DNA of 64,000 bases from Hydrogenophaga sp. (GTDB taxonomy: Bacteria; Pseudomonadota; Gammaproteobacteria; Burkholderiales; Burkholderiaceae_C), in the NCBI RefSeq assembly GCF_011772445.1, contig NZ_WVZN01000047.1:236645-300644 (forward strand), given 5' to 3'. The notes under the pieces are model-generated. The model saw only the letters and a program-made list of their open reading frames with translations. It had not been told where the DNA came from and made no database searches. Each line of letters begins with the position of its first letter. Position 1 is the stretch's first letter. The position numbers and the translations under genes were made by a program. Positions 44,804-52,239 of the stretch are shown here, piece by piece.

Positions 44804-47377
44804 ATGCCCGAGGTGTTCAGAACACGAAGCCTCAGGCATCCGCTGTCACACGCCCCATCCGCCCGCATGCAACGCAAATCACTCGACGAGGCGCGACCGC
44901 GCAGCGCGTCTGCTGGTCGCCCGTCACCCCGGGTTGACCCGCCCGACCCCGCGCACGGCCCCTCTCCCACCGCGTTCCGCCACCCCGCCCCCCGCCAGCC
45001 GGTGAAACCGGCCGCACCCCACGCAGCCAGGAGCCAACACCTCAAACACGGCATCGACGCCGTCACCGGCAAGCCCTGCGTCGAATTCATCGGCACGGCC
45101 GCCCGCGCACTGAACGAGCGGGTGAGGGCTGCGCTGCTCGAACGCCTGCACCGCATGTGGGAGCCATTGGCGGGGTGGCCGGCGGCGAATGCCTTGATCG
45201 ACCTGTGCTGCCAGCACAAGCTCTCGCCCGCGAGCGCCCTGGCATTGATCGCGGACGAGGCGCTGTGGAACACGTTGTGCCACGCGAAGCCGGGCGGATC
45301 ACGCGCCCGCGCGGCGGTGGTGGCCAGCCTGGTGCGCCTGGGCGACGCGGGGCTGGCCGCTCAGGTGCTCGGCGCTTGTCCCGCGGGGCGCGACCGCCGG
45401 CTCGTGGTGAGGCGTCTGTTGGTGGACCCCGGCCGGCCACTGGACGGGCCCCATTCGTGCGAGTGGCGAAGCCTGCTCGACGCGAGCTTTGACGACCTGC
45501 TGGGGCGAGAGAACGGCCAATACGAGGCGCTGCGGCCCGCCATTCTCGAGGTGCGCCGGCAATGGCGTCGCCAGCACCAGGAAGGTCGCCCCCTCCACGA
45601 CCTGCAGGCCGAGCTGCGCCAGTCGGGCTTCTGCATCGATGTCGGCCCGGCGGGCATGGCGACCGTTTCCCTGGAGGAAGGCACCGAAGCCACGCCTGCG
45701 CTCCTGAACCTGCTGCTGTCGTATGTCTCGGCGGGGCTGACGGACGAGGCCACGGCAGACCTGTCCGTGGACGTGCTGTTCAAGGCGCTGCAGGCCTTCG
45801 GCCTGTGCTGTGGAGACGGTCAATCCGTGTACCTCGCCGAGGCCTCCGCGTTCATGCCCTTCAAACAGCAATGCCTGATCATGCGCAGCGAGCGGCTCGT
45901 CGCGCTCACCGCCTTTGTGCGCCAGGCCTGCGTGCTGTTGCTGGGCACCGACCTGGCCGCCGCCATCGAGTCGCTGCTGCGCGCCAGCCTGTGGCTGAAC
46001 GATCCGCTGATCCGCACCGACCCGGGCTACCAGAAGGCCTGGCTGAAGGCCGTGGCGGTTCACGGCTGCGCCGGCCTGTGGCTCAAGACACAGCACTACC
46101 AGCCCAAAGACGTGAGCGCCCAGCTCCTGCCGATGCTGCTGGACTGCCTCAAGGCCATCGAGTCCCCCCGCGCGGCGCTGCGTTTCGTCCGGGACATCCT
46201 GGCGTTTCTGAAGCACCTCGGGCGGTCGATGGGCACGGGGGCCACGGGCCCGCTGCGCATCGCCTGGATCGAGGTGCGCGACGATTGGCTAGACCTCGTG
46301 GTGCACGGCGTCGCCGCCCTGGTCAAACGCTCGGCCCAGTGGCCCACCCCCGAGGGGGAGGCACTGGCCCAGTGGACCTGGTTGACGGCTGCCGTGCTGG
46401 AACTGGCGCGCCAGGGCGACGACCCGTTCAAACCGGGCGTGCCCCGGCCAGCGGAGCGTCTGTACTTCGGCCCCTGCCTGGCCCACTTCCAGCTCAAGGG
46501 GGAACCCTTCTCACTCTCGCTGGAGCTGCTGGGCAGCGAGGTCTCGTTGCTGCACACCTTCCATCCCTCGCTGGACAAGATGCGCGATCTGTTCGCGATC
46601 TGCCCGATCGAGGTCCTCTCCTGCGTGCTGCACTGGCCCGTGCCCAGCCTCTGGACGCCGGAATGGATGTCGCGTCCGATCGCCGCCGACGAGGTTCTGA
46701 CCCATGAGCTGTTGGGTCAGGACCTGCAGCTCATGGTGTTGCGCGATCTGCTGGAGCGGGGGCTGCTTCGACCCGAGAATCTGGCGCCCGTGCTGAGCCG
46801 TCTGGCTGGCGCGAAGGAGTTTCCTGCGCTGCTGGCCTTGTGTCGCACCCACCCGGAACTTGACGGCGTGGCCTTCAGCACCTTGCTCGACATGGGCCAC
46901 CCGGGCAACGCGGCGGCAAACTGGCGGCCGGGCATGCCTGCCGTGCTGGCCTGGCTCCAAGACGCCGCCGACCCCACCTCGGAAGTCGACGCGCGCGCCT
47001 TGTCCATTGCGCTGGCCCTGGTCATCCGCCGGCTGCGCCACACGCCACAGGCCAACGACCAGGACCTGCGGGACATGGGCGCCGGGCTGAGCCTGAGTCA
47101 GCACCCCGCCGTTCTCAAGGTCCAACTGGACACCCTCACCAACCAGCTCAACGATCCCGGGATCGTCGTGCCGCTGTTGCAGGGATGGATTCGACAGCGC
47201 ATCACACGCCTCGTGAGCGGCGCTCTGGCACAGTCACCGACCGAACGCGCCCTGCTCAAGACCGTTCTCGACCGCTATCGGAAGGTGCTGAATCAGTTGC
47301 ACGACCCCGAGCAGCGAGGACTGCTGCTCAATGAGTGGACGTACTTCAACGGGCACAAAAGAATGATGAAGAAGTAG
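44804..47377 (+). CDS. Large protein of unknown function, candidate type III effector (paralog A)
   Basis: About 857 residues, no recognised domain, no signal peptide and no membrane segment. Residues 1-85 are Ser/Pro/Arg/His-rich and low complexity, resembling secretion-signal regions of type III effectors. The rest is helical and Leu/Ala-rich. Four blocks are collinear with the protein at 52240-55017: AANALIDLCCQHKL (about 127), IDVGPAGMATVSL (279), SPRAALRFV (455) and LTNQLNDPGIVVPLL (778). A CesT-like secretion chaperone gene converges on it 18 bases downstream. Start uncertain: ATG 44804 has GAGAGGA directly before it, GTG 44786 and ATG 44867 are alternatives. The function is unknown; HEAT-like repeats are possible but not established. 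Confidence 0.75.
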   Translation: MPEVFRTRSLRHPLSHAPSARMQRKSLDEARPRSASAGRPSPRVDPPDPAHGPSPTAFRHPAPRQPVKPAAPHAARSQHLKHGIDAVTGKPCVEFIGTAARALNERVRAALLERLHRMWEPLAGWPAANALIDLCCQHKLSPASALALIADEALWNTLCHAKPGGSRARAAVVASLVRLGDAGLAAQVLGACPAGRDRRLVVRRLLVDPGRPLDGPHSCEWRSLLDASFDDLLGRENGQYEALRPAILEVRRQWRRQHQEGRPLHDLQAELRQSGFCIDVGPAGMATVSLEEGTEATPALLNLLLSYVSAGLTDEATADLSVDVLFKALQAFGLCCGDGQSVYLAEASAFMPFKQQCLIMRSERLVALTAFVRQACVLLLGTDLAAAIESLLRASLWLNDPLIRTDPGYQKAWLKAVAVHGCAGLWLKTQHYQPKDVSAQLLPMLLDCLKAIESPRAALRFVRDILAFLKHLGRSMGTGATGPLRIAWIEVRDDWLDLVVHGVAALVKRSAQWPTPEGEALAQWTWLTAAVLELARQGDDPFKPGVPRPAERLYFGPCLAHFQLKGEPFSLSLELLGSEVSLLHTFHPSLDKMRDLFAICPIEVLSCVLHWPVPSLWTPEWMSRPIAADEVLTHELLGQDLQLMVLRDLLERGLLRPENLAPVLSRLAGAKEFPALLALCRTHPELDGVAFSTLLDMGHPGNAAANWRPGMPAVLAWLQDAADPTSEVDARALSIALALVIRRLRHTPQANDQDLRDMGAGLSLSQHPAVLKVQLDTLTNQLNDPGIVVPLLQGWIRQRITRLVSGALAQSPTERALLKTVLDRYRKVLNQLHDPEQRGLLLNEWTYFNGHKRMMKK

Positions 47378-47395
47378 CCTCGGCGACGCGCCGCT

Positions 47396-47941
47396 TCAGG
47401 CGAAGATCAAGCCCGAGGCCATGGCGCGCGCCGTCTCATCCCCTTGCGCACCACCCGCCCCGGGGTCGACGGACGCGCTGGGTGCGAACACCGTCGACCA
47501 CAAGGCCAGGTCGTCGATGAAGGCATCCAGCGTGGTGGCAAAGGACTGCGCGTCCAGGGTGGCAAAAGGCACCACCAGGTACAGCGTGACGAGCCCCGTG
47601 TCCGGGTCCAGGTGCAGGGTGGCTCCTTCGTTCTCGTCGCCGCCCGGACCGATGCGCACCGGGTGGCACCCGCCACCGCGCCAGGCGTCGCTGCCGTCAT
47701 CCGCTTCGTCGTCGTCCCACTCGCTGCCGGGGGCACCGAGCTGCGGCGGGCCAACTCGCGCAGCGTCGCCAGGGTGACCGTACACGTGCAGCGTGTGCGT
47801 ACCAGGCTGCCATTCGACGGCAATCAATGAAGCCGCGCCAGCGTCCAGCACAACACCCGGCGCGCCATCCAGGGCCCGGGCCGAACAGCCTCTCATCCGG
47901 CAGAAGTCCTGCGTCCAGCGGGTCAACAGATCAAGCGCCAC
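47396..47941 (-). CDS. CesT/Tir-type type III secretion chaperone-like protein
   Basis: About 181 residues. The N-terminal helix [14 protein letters not shown] is followed by beta strands ([22 protein letters not shown]), and after a Gly/Asp-rich insert by [19 protein letters not shown] and [21 protein letters not shown]. This strand-loop-helix ending is the pattern of class I type III chaperones, which keep an effector partly unfolded for export. The acidic composition is also typical. The frame opens at GTG 47947, but GTG 47941 has GAGGG at 5 bases and is preferred. It overlaps the end of lgt by 11 bases and faces paralog A, its likely client. Confidence 0.7.
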   Translation of the reverse strand: MALDLLTRWTQDFCRMRGCSARALDGAPGVVLDAGAASLIAVEWQPGTHTLHVYGHPGDAARVGPPQLGAPGSEWDDDEADDGSDAWRGGGCHPVRIGPGGDENEGATLHLDPDTGLVTLYLVVPFATLDAQSFATTLDAFIDDLALWSTVFAPSASVDPGAGGAQGDETARAMASGLIFA

Positions 47942-48746
47942 GGGCACCCTCGCGCCCGCTCCACCACCACAAGCCGATGCCCCCCACGATCATCGGCACG
48001 CACAGCCACTGCCCCATGCTCATGCCCAGCGCCAGCAGGCCCAGGTGCGCGTCGGGCTCGCGGAAGAATTCGGCGATGAAGCGGAACACGCCGTAGCCCA
48101 GCAGGAACATGCCCGACACCTGGCCGGTCTTGCGCGGCTGGCGCGCGTAGAGCCACAGCAGCACGAAGAGCAGCACGCCTTCCAGCAGGAACTGGTAGAC
48201 CTGCGAGGGATGGCGCGGCAGATCGCCCGCGCCGCGGAACACCATGCCCCAGGGCAGCGAGGGATCGGCCACGCGGCCCCACAGCTCGCCGTTGATGAAG
48301 TTGCCCACGCGCCCGGCCGCCAGGCCGGTGGGCACGCAGGGCGCGATGAAGTCCATCACCTGGAAGAAGGGCCGGCCGCGGCTGCGCGCGTACCACACCA
48401 TGGCCAGCATCACGCCGAGCAATCCGCCGTGAAAGCTCATGCCGCCCTGCCAGACGTAGAACACCTCCAGCGGGTTCTGCAGGTAATAGGCGGGCTGGTA
48501 GAACAGGCAGTAGCCGATGCGCCCGCCCGCCACCACGCCGAGCACGCCGAGGAAGAGGATGTCCTCCACGTCGCGCTTTTCCCAGGGGCGCGGCCGGGTG
48601 ATGCTGGCGTAGGGTTCGTGCCGCAGGCGCAGGCGGCCCAGCCAGAAGAACAGCGCGAAGGCCGCGAGGTAGGTCAGGCCGTACCAGTGGATGGCGAGCG
48701 GCCCGATCTGCAGGGCCACGGGGTCGATCTGGGGGTGTTGCAGCAT
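47931..48746 (-). CDS. lgt: Prolipoprotein diacylglyceryl transferase
   Basis: A 271-residue integral membrane enzyme with seven helices. It contains the Lgt signature [33 protein letters not shown] and [12 protein letters not shown]. It transfers diacylglycerol from phosphatidylglycerol to the lipobox Cys of prolipoproteins. It lies five bases after the LysR gene on the same strand, and its 3' end overlaps the chaperone start. Confidence 0.96.
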   Translation of the reverse strand: MLQHPQIDPVALQIGPLAIHWYGLTYLAAFALFFWLGRLRLRHEPYASITRPRPWEKRDVEDILFLGVLGVVAGGRIGYCLFYQPAYYLQNPLEVFYVWQGGMSFHGGLLGVMLAMVWYARSRGRPFFQVMDFIAPCVPTGLAAGRVGNFINGELWGRVADPSLPWGMVFRGAGDLPRHPSQVYQFLLEGVLLFVLLWLYARQPRKTGQVSGMFLLGYGVFRFIAEFFREPDAHLGLLALGMSMGQWLCVPMIVGGIGLWWWSGREGARGA

Positions 48747-48751
48747 GGCGG

Positions 48752-49672
48752 CTATTGTGAACGCCCGGCGTCGATGAAGCGCTGCAGCGCCGGGCTGAGC
48801 GCGGCGTCGCGCCAGACCAGGCTGGTTTCGCAGCGCGGCACCGCCTCGCCCTTGGGCAGGCCCACGGGCCGGTACACCACACCCGGCCGCTGGAATTGCC
48901 GCACGCTCTGCGGCACCCAGGCCAGGCCCAGGCCGGCCGACACCAGGTTCACGATGGTCTGCATCTGGATCGCCTCCTGCGCCACGCGCGGCTCGCGGCC
49001 GGCGGCGCGGTAGAGCTGCACCAGGGCATCGAAGACCTCGGGCAGGATGCGCCGCGGGAACATCACCAGCGGCTCGTCGGCCACGGCCATGAGCGAGAGG
49101 CGGGTGCGCGCGGCCAGCGGATGGGCGTCGGGCAGGGCCAACACCAGCGGCTCCGTCACCAGTGCACGGTGCTGCAGGCCGGGGGCGCTGTCGCCGGGGG
49201 CGTGAAGCACGAATCCCGCGTCCAGGTCCCCCCGCGCGATGAGTTCGCGCTGCACGTCGCCCGTGGCCTCGATCAGCTCCAGCTCCACGCGCGGCCAGCG
49301 CTCGCGAAAGGCCCGCACCCACGGCGGCAGCAGGCTGAAGCCCACGGTGGAGACGAAGGCGATGCGCAGCCGGCCGCTCTCGCCCTGCGCCGCCGAGCGA
49401 GCCAGCGCGGGCAAGGCCTCGGCGCGGCGCAACAGCTCGCGCACCTCGGGCAACAGGGCCTCGCCGGCAGCGCTCAGCGCCACCTGGCGGCGGCTGCGTT
49501 CGAACAGGCGCACACCCAGCGCGGCCTCCAGCGAGGCGATCGCCTGCGTCAACGCCGGCTGCGTGAGGTGCAGCCGCGCGGCGGCGCGGCCGAAGTGCAA
49601 TTCCTCCGCCAGCACGGCGAACTGGCGCCACTGCCGCCATTCGCCACGCTGCGGATTCTGGACCTTTGTCAT
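48752..49672 (-). CDS. LysR-family regulator divergent from ilvD
   Basis: A 306-residue LysR-type regulator. The N-terminal winged helix is typical ([30 protein letters not shown]), followed by a linker helix and a periplasmic-binding-like effector domain with [18 protein letters not shown]. It is divergent from ilvD with 106 bases between starts, the arrangement of an ilvD activator, but the ligand is unknown. Confidence 0.88.
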   Translation of the reverse strand: MTKVQNPQRGEWRQWRQFAVLAEELHFGRAAARLHLTQPALTQAIASLEAALGVRLFERSRRQVALSAAGEALLPEVRELLRRAEALPALARSAAQGESGRLRIAFVSTVGFSLLPPWVRAFRERWPRVELELIEATGDVQRELIARGDLDAGFVLHAPGDSAPGLQHRALVTEPLVLALPDAHPLAARTRLSLMAVADEPLVMFPRRILPEVFDALVQLYRAAGREPRVAQEAIQMQTIVNLVSAGLGLAWVPQSVRQFQRPGVVYRPVGLPKGEAVPRCETSLVWRDAALSPALQRFIDAGRSQ

Positions 49673-49778
49673 AAGCCCAGCATATCAATGAATCGAGCCG
49701 ATCCGATTGGATGCCCTCGCGGCGCTGTCGCATACTGCGAAGCTTTCCCCCTCCCCCACGACACCCGAGAGAGACGAC

Positions 49779-51473
49779 ATGGCCGACAAGACCCCCGCGC
49801 AGGCGCTGCGCAGCGACAACATCACCCAGGGCAAATCGCGCGCGCCCAACCGCTCCATGTTCTACGGCATGGGCTACAAGGAAACCGACTTCGGCAAGCC
49901 CATGGTGGGCGTGGCCAATGGCCACAGCACCATCACGCCCTGCAACAGCGGCCTGCAGAAGCTGGCCGACGCGGCCGTCAGGGGCATCGAGGAAGCCGGG
50001 GGCAACCCGCAGATCTTCGGCACGCCCACCATCAGCGACGGCATGGCCATGGGCACCGAGGGCATGAAGTACTCGCTGGTCAGCCGCGAGGTCATCGCCG
50101 ACTGCATCGAGACCTGCGTGCAGGGCCAGTGGATGGACGGCGTGGTGGTCGTCGGCGGCTGCGACAAGAACATGCCCGGCGGCCTCATCGGCATGCTGCG
50201 GGCGAACGTGCCCGCCATCTACGTCTACGGCGGCACCATCCTGCCCGGCAAGTGGAAGGGGCAGGACCTGAACATCGTCAGCGTGTTCGAGGCCGTGGGC
50301 CAGAACGCCGCCGGCAAGATCAGCGACCAGGAGCTCAAGGACATCGAGCAGCACGCCATTCCCGGCACCGGCTCCTGCGGCGGCATGTACACCGCCAACA
50401 CCATGAGCTCGGCCTTCGAGGCCCTGGGCATCTCCCTGCCCTACTCGTCCACCATGGCCAACCCGCACGACGAGAAGCAGAACTCGGCCAAGGAGTCGGC
50501 CAAGGTGCTGGTCGAGGCCATCAGGAAGGACATCAAGCCGCGCGACATCGTCACCAAGAAGGCCATCGAGAACGCGGTGGCGGTGATCATGGCCACCGGC
50601 GGCTCAACCAACGCGGTGCTGCACTTCCTGGCCATCGCACACGCGGCAGAGGTGGACTGGAGCATCGACGACTTCGAGCGCATCCGCCAGCGCACCCCGG
50701 TGCTGTGCGACCTCAAGCCCAGCGGCAAGTACCTCGCGGTGGATCTGCACCAGGCCGGAGGCATCCCGCAGGTGATGAAGATCCTGCTCAAGGCCGGCCT
50801 GCTGCACGGCGACTGCCTCACCATCACCGGCCAGACCATCGCCGAGGTGCTGAAGGACGTGCCCGACGAGCCGCGCAAGGACCAGGACGTGATCCGTCCG
50901 ATCAGCGACCCCATGTACGCGCAGGGCCACCTGGCCATCCTCAAGGGCAACCTCTCGCCCGAGGGCGCGGTGGCCAAGATCACCGGCCTGAAGAACCCGG
51001 TGATCACCGGCCCGGCGCGCGTGTTCGACGACGAGCAATCGGCGCTCAAGGCCATCCTGGACGGCAAGATCAAGGCCGGCGACGTGATGGTGCTGCGCTA
51101 CCTGGGCCCCAAGGGCGGGCCCGGCATGCCCGAGATGCTGGCGCCCACCGGCGCGCTGATCGGTGCCGGCCTGGGCGAAAGCGTGGGCCTCATCACCGAC
51201 GGCCGCTTCAGCGGCGGTACCTGGGGCATGGTGGTGGGCCACGTGGCGCCGGAAGCGGCCGCAGGCGGCAACATCGCGCTGGTGCACGAGGGCGACTCGA
51301 TCACCATCGACGCGCACCAGCTGGTGCTGGCGCTCAACGTGCCCGAGGCCGAACTGGCCAAGCGCCGCGCCGCCTGGAAGGCCCCCGCCCCGCGCTACAC
51401 CCGCGGCGTGCAGGCCAAGTTCGCGTTCAACGCGGCCAGCGCCAGCAAGGGCGCGGTGCTGGACGACTTCTGA
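49779..51473 (+). CDS. ilvD: Dihydroxy-acid dehydratase
   Basis: A 564-residue Fe-S dehydratase of branched-chain amino acid synthesis. It has the signature [13 protein letters not shown] with Cys ligand, the second signature [22 protein letters not shown] and the C-terminal [19 protein letters not shown]. Start at [12 protein letters not shown], with GAGAGAGACG upstream; the longer frame from 49707 has no family-like sequence. It converts dihydroxyisovalerate and dihydroxymethylvalerate to 2-oxo acids. Followed by a long hairpin. Confidence 0.96.
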   Translation: MADKTPAQALRSDNITQGKSRAPNRSMFYGMGYKETDFGKPMVGVANGHSTITPCNSGLQKLADAAVRGIEEAGGNPQIFGTPTISDGMAMGTEGMKYSLVSREVIADCIETCVQGQWMDGVVVVGGCDKNMPGGLIGMLRANVPAIYVYGGTILPGKWKGQDLNIVSVFEAVGQNAAGKISDQELKDIEQHAIPGTGSCGGMYTANTMSSAFEALGISLPYSSTMANPHDEKQNSAKESAKVLVEAIRKDIKPRDIVTKKAIENAVAVIMATGGSTNAVLHFLAIAHAAEVDWSIDDFERIRQRTPVLCDLKPSGKYLAVDLHQAGGIPQVMKILLKAGLLHGDCLTITGQTIAEVLKDVPDEPRKDQDVIRPISDPMYAQGHLAILKGNLSPEGAVAKITGLKNPVITGPARVFDDEQSALKAILDGKIKAGDVMVLRYLGPKGGPGMPEMLAPTGALIGAGLGESVGLITDGRFSGGTWGMVVGHVAPEAAAGGNIALVHEGDSITIDAHQLVLALNVPEAELAKRRAAWKAPAPRYTRGVQAKFAFNAASASKGAVLDDF

Positions 51474-51491
51474 TCGTCGCGGCGTTCGACG

Positions 51492-51517
51492 ACAGGCGCC
51501 GCCTCAGCGGCGCCTGT
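51492..51517. terminator. Shared terminator between ilvD and the Trp-rich gene
   Basis: An 11-bp perfect stem ACAGGCGCCGC / GCGGCGCCTGT with a CTCA loop, extendable with flanking GACG/CGTC. It lies 19 bases after the ilvD stop and overlaps the last codons of the convergent gene. No T run follows. Confidence 0.6.
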
Positions 51518-51746
51518 TCGTCTTGAGTCCCAGCTTCTCGCGCTGCTTGTCCAGGCGATCGCGCTTCTTCTGGTCCATCTTCTCCATGGCCTTGCGCTTG
51601 GTGTAGCCCGAAAAATCGGCCCAGGCCCACCAGGCCGCAGCCAGCGCGAACGGGGACAGCACGATCCACCAGGCCCAGCCGGCAACGGGGCCGTACTCCA
51701 GGTACTTCATCAGCAACAGCACGATGCCCAGGCCCAGCAGATACAT
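51504..51746 (-). CDS. Small Trp-rich membrane protein (TIGR04438-like)
   Basis: An 80-residue protein. Two helices (MYLLGLGIVLLLMKYLE and WAWWIVLSPFALAAAWWAWADF) are rich in Trp, followed by a strongly basic tail (YTKRKAMEKMDQKKRDRLDKQREKLG). This layout matches the TIGR04438 small Trp-rich family, described from Burkholderiales with unknown function. Start at the ATG ending at 51746, where the first helix begins. Confidence 0.85.
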   Translation of the reverse strand: MYLLGLGIVLLLMKYLEYGPVAGWAWWIVLSPFALAAAWWAWADFSGYTKRKAMEKMDQKKRDRLDKQREKLGLKTNRRR

Positions 51747-51864
51747 CACAGCCTCCGGTAAACGACCGGTAAATTCCGGCAAAGAAAGTCCGATAACGGG
51801 GCCACGGCAAACCCACTCGATAGAATTTGCCCCGTTCGCCCCTGACATTCCAAAAGGACACCCC

Positions 51865-52170
51865 ATGAAACGTGCGCTTCTGATTATGGCCGCCATGACC
51901 ACCCTGGCGGCACCCGCCATGGCCGACGAGGCACTGGCCAAGGCCAAGAACTGCATGGCCTGCCACGCCATCGACAAGAAGCTGGTCGGCCCCTCCTACA
52001 AGGACGTGGCCAAGAAGTACAGCGGCGACGCCAAGGCCGCGGACATGCTGGCCGGCAAGATCATGAAGGGCGGTTCCGGCGTGTGGGGCGCGATCCCCAT
52101 GCCGGCCAACCCGCAGGTGAGCGAGGCCGAGGCCAAGAAGCTCGCGGCCTGGGTGCTGAGCCAGAAGTAA
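51865..52170 (+). CDS. Class I c-type cytochrome (c551/c552-like)
   Basis: A 101-residue periplasmic monohaem cytochrome. Signal peptide MKRALLIMAAMTTLAAPAMA, haem motif CMACHAIDKKLVGPSYKDVA, axial Met in IPMPANPQVSEAEAKKLAAWVLS. An AAAGGA site lies 7 bases upstream of the ATG. The family carries electrons to terminal oxidases or nitrite reductase. A TAGAAT -10-like box stands at 51821-51826. Confidence 0.93.
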   Translation: MKRALLIMAAMTTLAAPAMADEALAKAKNCMACHAIDKKLVGPSYKDVAKKYSGDAKAADMLAGKIMKGGSGVWGAIPMPANPQVSEAEAKKLAAWVLSQK

Positions 52171-52195
52171 GCCCGTCGCTCCTTCCAGAAAAGAC

Positions 52196-52217
52196 GCCGG
52201 CCCAGCGCCGGCTTTTT
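52196..52217 (+). terminator. Terminator of the cytochrome c gene
   Basis: GCCGGC-CCAGC-GCCGGC followed by TTTTTCTTG, 26 bases after the stop. Confidence 0.85.
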
Positions 52218-52239
52218 CTTGCGCGCGTGATGCCGGTCG

